In this document: in pieces, positions 58,939 through 64,000 of the stretch | Numbering within the stretch: the first letter of the stretch is position 1 | Layout: each line of letters opens with the position of its first letter | NCBI GenBank assembly: GCA_023565505.1 | Contig: JAIMBI010000015.1 | Location: 1-64,000, forward strand | DNA length: 64,000 bases | Source of the DNA: Actinomycetes bacterium | GTDB lineage: Bacteria; Bacillota; Sulfobacillia; Sulfobacillales; JAIMBI01 | Direction of reading: 5' to 3' | The notes under the pieces: generated by a model | What the model was told of the DNA's origin: nothing | The model's input: only the letters and a program-made list of their open reading frames with translations | Database searches by the model: none | Position numbers and translations under genes: made by a program

Positions 58939-59673
58939 CTACGGCTGCACCCCGGTGGCGAGCAGATTGGCGAACGCTTGGGCCTGGACGTGGGCAGCCT
59001 CTTCGTCGGCTTGATACAAGCCCACCGTCTGGACGACGTCCGCCATGGCGACCGCCTGGTCCACGTTGGAGAGAGCCAGGGCGCCCGGCGTGACCGTGCC
59101 CCCGGGCGCCGGCACCGTCCCCGCTTTGGGTACGTAAAGACCGGTGGCACCCGGCAGCATGCCCGTCGCCGGCGCCGTGAACAGAGCCAAGCTGCCGATC
59201 ACCTGGCCCCCGCGTTGAACCTGTCCGCTGCCGGTGATCGTCACCCCTTGGGCGCTTCCCACCTGAATCGGCGCCCCGTTGGAGCCCAGGACGAGGTACC
59301 CCTCGGGCGTGACCAGGTACCCCTGGGCGTTGACCGACAACGCCCCGTCGCGGGCATAGCCCGTTCCGGTGGGCGTGGCCACCCGGAAGAAGACGTTGGA
59401 GCCGAGGGCGATGTCGAGCGGACGTCCGGTCACCGTGAGTTGGGATGGCGCGGTGCTCAGGTTGTCCGTCGCATCCGCCACGCCGAACGCCAGCGGGCCC
59501 ACGGGGGGACCACCGGGATGGGATTGGATCGACAACGCCAGCGTCGTCGCGAAGGTCGGCTCTTCGGCCAGGTAGCCCGGGGTCCCGGCATTGGCCAGGT
59601 TTCCGGCCAGCACGGCCTCCTGATGCTGCAGGGCCAGCATGCCGCTGGCCGCCTCGTAGACCCCGCGGAGCAT
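58939..59673 (-). CDS. flgG: Distal rod protein FlgG/FlgF
   Basis: This is a 244-residue rod protein. It has LRGVYEAASGMLALQHQEAVLAGNLANAGTPGY, the FlgG/FlgF N-terminus, and DGALSVNAQGYLVTPEGYLVLGSNG in the middle. The C-terminal ADVVQTVGLYQADEEAAHVQAQAFANLL is in place of the usual rod helix. ATG 59673 is chosen over ATG 59682 for better spacing from GAGGAGGAG. It is the first gene of the long flagellar locus, so the main promoter should lie just upstream. Confidence 0.82.
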   Translation of the reverse strand: MLRGVYEAASGMLALQHQEAVLAGNLANAGTPGYLAEEPTFATTLALSIQSHPGGPPVGPLAFGVADATDNLSTAPSQLTVTGRPLDIALGSNVFFRVATPTGTGYARDGALSVNAQGYLVTPEGYLVLGSNGAPIQVGSAQGVTITGSGQVQRGGQVIGSLALFTAPATGMLPGATGLYVPKAGTVPAPGGTVTPGALALSNVDQAVAMADVVQTVGLYQADEEAAHVQAQAFANLLATGVQP

Positions 59674-59895
59674 CCGTCGCATCTCCTCCTCGGACGGGTT
59701 CCCGGCATCCTGCCCGGGACATCAGCCTGACGTGCACCCTTCCAGGGGACTACTTGGCCCGAGCGTCACCGACGGTCCATGGCCAGCCCAATCCATGCGA
59801 GGAAAAAAACGGGTCGAAAAAAGAGGATTCGTGCAGACAGGGTCTAAGCCGGGCCCGTACCCGGGTGCCGAGATCCCCGGGGAGGAGGGTTCGGG
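59674..59895. other. Divergent regulatory region between flgG and the sigma-factor operon
   Basis: This 222-base region contains two A-tracts (59803-59809 and 59817-59822) in otherwise very GC-rich DNA. These could be UP elements or bent DNA. The minus strand should carry the promoter of the main flagellar locus and the plus strand that of the sigma/motAB operon. Neither has a perfect consensus. No hairpin resembling a terminator was found. Confidence 0.45.
59867..59874 (+). promoter_or_regulatory. Possible sigma-28 -10 element (GCCGAGAT) before the sigma/motAB operon
   Basis: GCCGAGAT matches seven of eight positions of the SigD/FliA -10 box GCCGATAT. A TAAG lies about 18 bases upstream, three bases more than the usual spacing. 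It would start transcription about 15 bases before TTG 59896. The match suggests FliA control of the motor genes, but the spacing is a weakness. Confidence 0.3.
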
Positions 59896-60606
59896 TTGGT
59901 CATGCATGGGGATTATGAACGCCGTCGCCGCCGTGTGGAAGACGAACTGGAGGAGTTGGCCCGGCGCGTGTCCGAGGGCCACATGGAGGACGTGGACCGG
60001 TTGGCGCTGGTGCTGCGCCAGTTCATTCAGCCTTATGTCGCCAAGGCTCTGCGGGGTCTGCCGCACGCGTCGGCCGACGACCGCGAGGACCTCACCCAGG
60101 ACGTGTGGTTGGAATGCTTCCGCATGGCGGGCCAGTTCCGACCCGAGCGCGGCCGCGCCGCCGCCTACTTCGGGCGGGTGGCCTTCCAGGCGGCGAGCTA
60201 CAAGAGCCGGGGCCTGCGCCAGCGCGCGCAGGTGTGGGCCCCGCTACCAGCCGTGGAGGACGAGGCGGGCCCGCTCGCTGCGGCGCTCCCGGACCCCCTC
60301 GGGATCGATCCCGAGACGGTGGTCGTCGTCCAGGAAGCCGTTCGCGACATCCTCCAGCTCATGTCCGAGAACCTGCCCCGGGATCTGGTCCGAGACATCG
60401 CCCTGGGCGACTTCCGGGACGCTGAGCGCCTGGGACTCCTTCCCGCAGAGCGCGCCCATGCCGTGCACTTGGCCCGCCGTCGCCTCCGGCGGCTTCTACG
60501 CAAGCGCTGGCCGGACCTACCTCTGTCGCTCCGGCGGGAGACGGGCGGTCCGTCTTTTGAGACGGACTCGGTCCCGCTTCGCGCCGGTCGCCAAGAAAAG
60601 CGGTAG
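59896..60606 (+). CDS. ECF-like sigma factor heading the motAB operon
   Basis: This is a 236-residue protein with a sigma region 2 (FIQPYVAKALRGLP, then DREDLTQDVWLECFRMAGQFRPERGRAAAYFGRVAFQAASY). The C-terminal half is a degenerate region 4 (GLLPAERAHAVHLARRRLRRLLRKRW), preceded by an acidic linker. There is no region 3, so it resembles extracytoplasmic-function sigma factors rather than FliA. TTG 59896 or ATG 59902 can serve as the start after GGGGAGGAGGG. It is followed 30 bases later by a rod-like gene and motAB. Confidence 0.7.
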   Translation: MVMHGDYERRRRRVEDELEELARRVSEGHMEDVDRLALVLRQFIQPYVAKALRGLPHASADDREDLTQDVWLECFRMAGQFRPERGRAAAYFGRVAFQAASYKSRGLRQRAQVWAPLPAVEDEAGPLAAALPDPLGIDPETVVVVQEAVRDILQLMSENLPRDLVRDIALGDFRDAERLGLLPAERAHAVHLARRRLRRLLRKRWPDLPLSLRRETGGPSFETDSVPLRAGRQEKR

Positions 60607-60635
60607 GGGAGAACCTCACTGCGAGGAGGGTTCTT

Positions 60636-61415
60636 GTGGCAACAGGCGACGAATTCGGTCTCTCGGTGGCGGCCAGCGGGTTGAACGCCGCCGAGCGCAC
60701 CCTGACCATCTGGGCGGACAACTTGGCCAACCAGTCGACGCCCGGTTTTGAAGCCAGTCTGCCCGAACCTTCGACGGGACCCGCCACGCCCGTCACGCCG
60801 ACCGGATGGCTGCCCCAAGGGGCGGTCCAACCCGGCGCGACCGCCACGCCCGCGGGGGTGTTGCTCGCCGCGGCAGCCCGGAACACCACCCAGGGTCCGT
60901 TGGTGGCGACGGGACAGGCGACGGATCTGGCCTTGACGGTCCCGGGTTACTTTCCCGTCCGCACCGCATCCGGTGTCGCGCTGACGCGGAACGGCGCGTT
61001 CCACCGGGACGCCGCGGGCCAACTGGTGTCCCCGGGAGGCGGCGTGCTGCTGGACCTTGCGCTCAAACCGGTCGTGGTCCCCCCCGGCCCGTTCACCATC
61101 GCCAACGGGCAGGTCGTGGCAGCCGATGGCCAGGTGGTCGCCCAGCTCGGGATCGCCACCGTTCCCAATCCCGACGGGCTCATCGACCTGGGCGGCAGTC
61201 TGCTGGGTACCACCACGTCCAGCGGAGCGCCCACATTCACGCCTGCCTTAGGACAAGACATCGTCCAGGGCCGACTCGAAGGCGCGAACGTCTCCCTGCC
61301 GCAGGCCATGACGGCCTTGGTCACCGCCTCCGGGCAGTTCGCCGCGATGGCGACCGTGGGGCGGATGGCTGAACGGCTCGCACAGACCACGAACAACTTG
61401 GCGGTCCTGCCATGA
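60636..61415 (+). CDS. FlgF/FlgG-like rod-type protein in the motAB operon
   Basis: This is a 259-residue protein of the flagellar rod/hook family. It has GLSVAASGLNAAERTLTIWADNLANQSTPGF, then ALTRNGAFHRDAAGQLVSPGGGVLL and the C-terminal VQGRLEGANVSLPQAMTALVTASGQFAAMATVGRMAERLAQTTN. It differs clearly from the flgG at 58939. It may be FlgF or a specialised extra rod protein. It starts at GTG 60636 with GAGGAGGG and ends in ATGA with motA. Confidence 0.8.
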   Translation: MATGDEFGLSVAASGLNAAERTLTIWADNLANQSTPGFEASLPEPSTGPATPVTPTGWLPQGAVQPGATATPAGVLLAAAARNTTQGPLVATGQATDLALTVPGYFPVRTASGVALTRNGAFHRDAAGQLVSPGGGVLLDLALKPVVVPPGPFTIANGQVVAADGQVVAQLGIATVPNPDGLIDLGGSLLGTTTSSGAPTFTPALGQDIVQGRLEGANVSLPQAMTALVTASGQFAAMATVGRMAERLAQTTNNLAVLP

Positions 61416-62251
61416 ACCGGTTTTCGACGCCTGTCGGCATCGTGCTGGGCCTCATCGGCGTCTTCGGAGCCCAGATCCTGGACCACGGCTCGCCGATGGC
61501 GCTGCTCAACGTTTCCGCCCTCGTGCTCATCGTCTTCGGGACGGTTGGCGCGACCTTGGCGTCGACGGGCCTGGATCAACTGACCCGGCTGCCGGCCTGG
61601 TTCCGGCGGGCGCTGCAACCGCCCGTCCAGGACCTGGAGCAACTGCGGGAGATGCTGGTCGAGTTCGCCCGCAAGGCGCGCCGCGCCGGGCTGTTGCAGC
61701 TGGAACAGGAGACCCAGAACATCCAGGACGAGTACCTCAAGCGGGGACTCGACAACGCCATCGCGGGGATGGAGCCCGAGGCCATCGAGGCCCAGATGCA
61801 GGCGGAAAGCGAAAGCCTCTACGCCCACGACCTCGTGGCCAGCCAGTTCTTCGAGGCGGCGGGCGGCTACTCGCCGACCATGGGCATCATCGGCACGGTC
61901 GTGGGGCTGATCTCGGTCCTGTCCAATGTCAGCGACGTGACCCGTCTCGCGGCGTCCATCGCCACAGCCTTCACGGCGACGCTGTGGGGGATCCTGCTCG
62001 CCAACCTCGTCTGGCTTCCGGTCGGCATGCGGCTGCGTCGCGTCGCCCAAGACATGCGCCGCGTCCGGGAAATCGAGGCGGCCGCCATCGTCGCAATCGC
62101 CCGGGGCGACTCCTCACGCCAGCTCGAGCGCCAGTTGGCCTCGATGCTTGCCGGCGAGGAGCAGGCGCCTCGCAAACCCAAGGCAGGCTCGGAACAGGGG
62201 GCGCCAGCCGGCGCGCGTGCCGAAACCGGCCAAGCGGAGGCCTCTTCATGA
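61412..62251 (+). CDS. motA: Stator protein MotA
   Basis: This is a 279-residue MotA/ExbB-type stator with four helices. The cytoplasmic loop has FARKARRAGLLQLEQETQ, and the GYSPTMGIIGTVVGLISVLSNVSD segment is the conserved helix 3 region. The C-terminus is a charged tail. ATG 61412 overlaps the preceding stop as ATGA. With MotB it forms a proton or sodium channel; the ion is not decided by sequence inspection. Confidence 0.95.
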   Translation: MNRFSTPVGIVLGLIGVFGAQILDHGSPMALLNVSALVLIVFGTVGATLASTGLDQLTRLPAWFRRALQPPVQDLEQLREMLVEFARKARRAGLLQLEQETQNIQDEYLKRGLDNAIAGMEPEAIEAQMQAESESLYAHDLVASQFFEAAGGYSPTMGIIGTVVGLISVLSNVSDVTRLAASIATAFTATLWGILLANLVWLPVGMRLRRVAQDMRRVREIEAAAIVAIARGDSSRQLERQLASMLAGEEQAPRKPKAGSEQGAPAGARAETGQAEASS

Positions 62252-63039
62252 AGATCAAATCCAAGCAGCCCGAAGAGGAACCCAAGATGGAGTCCGCCGG
62301 CAGCATGCGCTGGCTGCTGACCTACTCGGACATGATCACGCTGCTGCTGGCCTTCTTCATCATCCTCTACGCCCTGTCCAACATCCAAAAGAACAAGTAC
62401 GAAGCCTTGGTGCAGGCGCTGCGGGCGGCGTTCAACGGGCATCAAATCACCGTCACCAAGGTCCAGACGCACAAACGGGCACCCTACCCGCTCCACAACC
62501 AAGCCCACCAGAACACCGGGACCACGCAGGCCGACAAGCTCTACAACGAGCTTGAGAACGTCTTGCAGAAGGACGGCGTCGCGAACGAGATCACCATCAC
62601 CAAGCTGCCGTATGGCATCAACATGATCTTTCTCAACGGTATCCTCTTCCAGGAAGGGCAGGCCGACCTCGACGCCCAGGCATTGAAGCCGCTGACGGAC
62701 ATCGGACAAGTGTTGCAGGCCATCCCCAACGCCATCGTCATCCAGGGCTACGCCGACGACCTGCCCATCAACACGCCCGTCTATCACAGCAACTGGGACC
62801 TGTCGGCCATGCGGGCCGCACGCGTCGCCGACTACTGGATGGGCAAGGGGATCGCGCCCACGCGGATGATGCTCGAAGGATTCGGACAATGGTCGCCGTT
62901 CGCCTCCAACGCGACGGAGGCGGGACGCGCCCAAAACCGTGCCGTCAGTGTCGTCGTGTTGAATCAGAACTTCATCCTGCGCAACACCACCGTGGGGTCG
63001 CCGTCGGCGCTTCCCCAGTCGTCGGGAGGCTCCCCCTGA
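62248..63039 (+). CDS. motB: Stator protein MotB
   Basis: This is a 263-residue stator with one helix carrying the ion-binding Asp28 (YSDMITLLLAFFIILYAL). The OmpA-like peptidoglycan-binding domain has IQGYADDLPI, then NWDLSAMRAARVADYWMGKGI and GRAQNRAVSVVV. ATG 62248 overlaps motA as ATGA. The Ser/Gly-rich C-terminal end is short. Confidence 0.95.
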   Translation: MKIKSKQPEEEPKMESAGSMRWLLTYSDMITLLLAFFIILYALSNIQKNKYEALVQALRAAFNGHQITVTKVQTHKRAPYPLHNQAHQNTGTTQADKLYNELENVLQKDGVANEITITKLPYGINMIFLNGILFQEGQADLDAQALKPLTDIGQVLQAIPNAIVIQGYADDLPINTPVYHSNWDLSAMRAARVADYWMGKGIAPTRMMLEGFGQWSPFASNATEAGRAQNRAVSVVVLNQNFILRNTTVGSPSALPQSSGGSP

Positions 63040-63533
63040 GGACTTCAGGCGGACCCACCCATCGTCGTGAGTAATACCCCATGTCTACCAGATGACCTGT
63101 ATAGTCGGCTTCACGCGGCCAACCATGCGGGAACGCGGGATCGGCCCCGATTCGGGCACGCTCGCAACAATCGAGTCGAATGGAGGACCCCGGAGCCGTC
63201 ATGGTCTGTAGCCTGAGGCTGGACCGGAACCGTCGGGACCTCCCTTCTCCGCGTGACCCTCCGGGAGTTACCTACGGTCAACTGGGTCCTCGAGTGGTGC
63301 GCCGACAGGTGGCAGCATTGAGAGCCGTTCTCTCGTTGGGTGAAGGGCTATGTCTTCCCAACCAGCCTCCCGACAGCGCGGGGTCAAAGGCCCTCGCCAT
63401 CGTCCAAGGCCCCCGGGCCCCTCACGGCCCGACCGAACCCTACGCGCCGTCGACCCCGGCCTCGCTACTCCCGTTGGTTTGGGGCTCGCCAGTGAGCTCT
63501 TAGAACTGCCTGCCGGCATGCCTTCGCCCCTGA
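63040..63533. other. Intergenic region between motB and the convergent fliG paralogue
   Basis: These 494 bases are less GC-rich than neighbouring genes, especially 63060-63115. Neither strand has a frame with recognisable protein content; short frames near 63180-63503 and 63268-63519 have biased composition only. A TATAGT hexamer at 63100-63105 follows TG but lacks a -35. No clear terminator hairpin was seen. The stretch may be gene remnant or a regulatory region. Confidence 0.4.
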
Positions 63534-64000
63534 TCAGACCAGCTCTTCTGTCCCGCGCACCAATTCGATTTCGCTGGCCTCCTCCATGGCCCGGATCGCC
63601 GCCACAAGACGGTGCTGCGCCGCTTCGGCCTCCCGCACGGGGACCGGGCCGGTCTCGATCATCTCCGCCCGGACCTCCTCCGCCGCCTCCCGACCCATGT
63701 TGGCGAAGAAGATGGCTTGGTTCTCGGGATGGACGAGGCGGAGCGCGAGAGCGAGATCCTTCTTGTTCAGTCGACGCAGCACCTCCTGTAAGATCCTTGG
63801 GGTGAGGTTCGCCAAGTCTTCGAACAGGAACATGCGGGCCTTGATCGTCTCCGCCAGGGGCGGATCCTTTTCTGTCAAAGCCTCCAGGATGGTGCGCCCC
63901 GTCTCGTGTCGCATCTGGTTGAACATTCCCACCAGGACGTCGACTCCCCGCGGATGGCGGGGACCGCTCCCCTGTTCCACGGCTTTCTGCGTCAGCCGGG
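63534..64000 (-). CDS. Second FliG paralogue, partial, with altered torque helix
   Basis: The C-terminal part of a FliG-like protein runs off the window end; the frame stays open past 63980 with homologous content. Visible are the end of the middle domain (VDVLVGMFNQ) and the C-domain: MFLFEDLANLTPRILQEVLRRLNKKDLALAL, then FFANMGREAAEEVRAEMIETGPVPV. The torque-helix Asp-Asp pair of normal FliG is replaced by Thr-Pro (codons 63803-63798), while the flanking Arg is kept. It converges on motB. It could be an alternative rotor component or a decaying duplicate. Confidence 0.8.
   Translation of the reverse strand, partial: RLTQKAVEQGSGPRHPRGVDVLVGMFNQMRHETGRTILEALTEKDPPLAETIKARMFLFEDLANLTPRILQEVLRRLNKKDLALALRLVHPENQAIFFANMGREAAEEVRAEMIETGPVPVREAEAAQHRLVAAIRAMEEASEIELVRGTEELV

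Noticed and set aside
63180-63519. Short frames in both directions in the motB-fliG gap
   Set aside because: No ribosome binding site, domain or plausible composition; treated as non-coding.
1-64000. tRNA, rRNA, CRISPR arrays, insertion sequences, integrases or phage genes
   Set aside because: No such signature was noticed by eye in any region; a covariance-model or repeat search was not possible.

Overview
The window is very GC-rich DNA with tightly packed genes, many overlapping by ATGA, GTGA or TTGA, and frequent GTG starts. The flagellar locus has rod, hook, export and MS-ring genes but no flgA, flgH or flgI (P/L rings). The terminal oxidase is a caa3 type whose subunit II is a predicted lipoprotein. 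Both point to a monoderm, aerobic or microaerobic member of the Bacillota, probably a high-GC and possibly thermophilic lineage. The family-level placement is inference. I saw no rRNA, tRNA, CRISPR array, insertion sequence or prophage.

Positions 1-5,339 (minus strand) hold a cytochrome c oxidase operon read ctaC-ctaD-ctaE-ctaF-ctaG. Subunit IV carries an extra C-terminal cytochrome c domain. Positions 5.6-11.7 kb hold mixed housekeeping genes: a methyltransferase, a D-Ala-D-Ala carboxypeptidase, a polysaccharide deacetylase, an APS/PAPS reductase, a lone receiver domain, an enolase-superfamily enzyme and an atypical ThyX. Positions 11.7-25.9 kb are catabolic: CoA transferase, acyl-CoA ligase, thiolase-like protein, a fused GlcD-GlcE glycolate oxidase with GlcF, a methylisocitrate-lyase-like enzyme and a zinc alcohol dehydrogenase. 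Between these lie a lipid glycosyltransferase, a YgjP-like protease, a pirin and a YigZ protein.

Positions 26.0-30.1 kb form a compact regulatory unit. A Crp-family regulator has the recognition-helix residues RETVTR. A cupin gene and a divergent pair of paralogous polytopic membrane proteins (NnrS / heme-copper-oxidase-like) each have a perfect GTGA-N6-TCAC palindrome upstream, the half-site that such a helix is expected to read. This is the best candidate here for a little-described system.

Positions 31.2-59.7 kb are one long minus-strand flagellar locus. In transcription order: flgG, a lytic transglycosylase, flgE, flgB, fliE, fliG, fliH, fliI, fliJ, fliK, flgD, flbD, fliM, fliN, fliO, fliP, fliQ, fliR, flhB, flhA, fliA, flgC, fliF, flgM, flgN, flgK, flgL, flagellin, fliS, fliD. 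It ends with a glycosyltransferase, a methyltransferase, an acetyltransferase, a PilZ protein and a small FliN-like protein. The tail genes suggest flagellin modification and c-di-GMP control of the motor. The flgC-fliF pair is displaced from its usual place, and FliM lacks the N-terminal CheY-binding peptide.

Positions 59.9-63.0 kb (plus strand) carry a divergent operon: an ECF-like sigma factor, a FlgF/G-like rod protein, MotA and MotB. A second, partial FliG paralogue follows on the minus strand at the window end. Its torque-helix Asp-Asp pair is replaced by Thr-Pro. Together these suggest a separately regulated or altered rotor-stator set.
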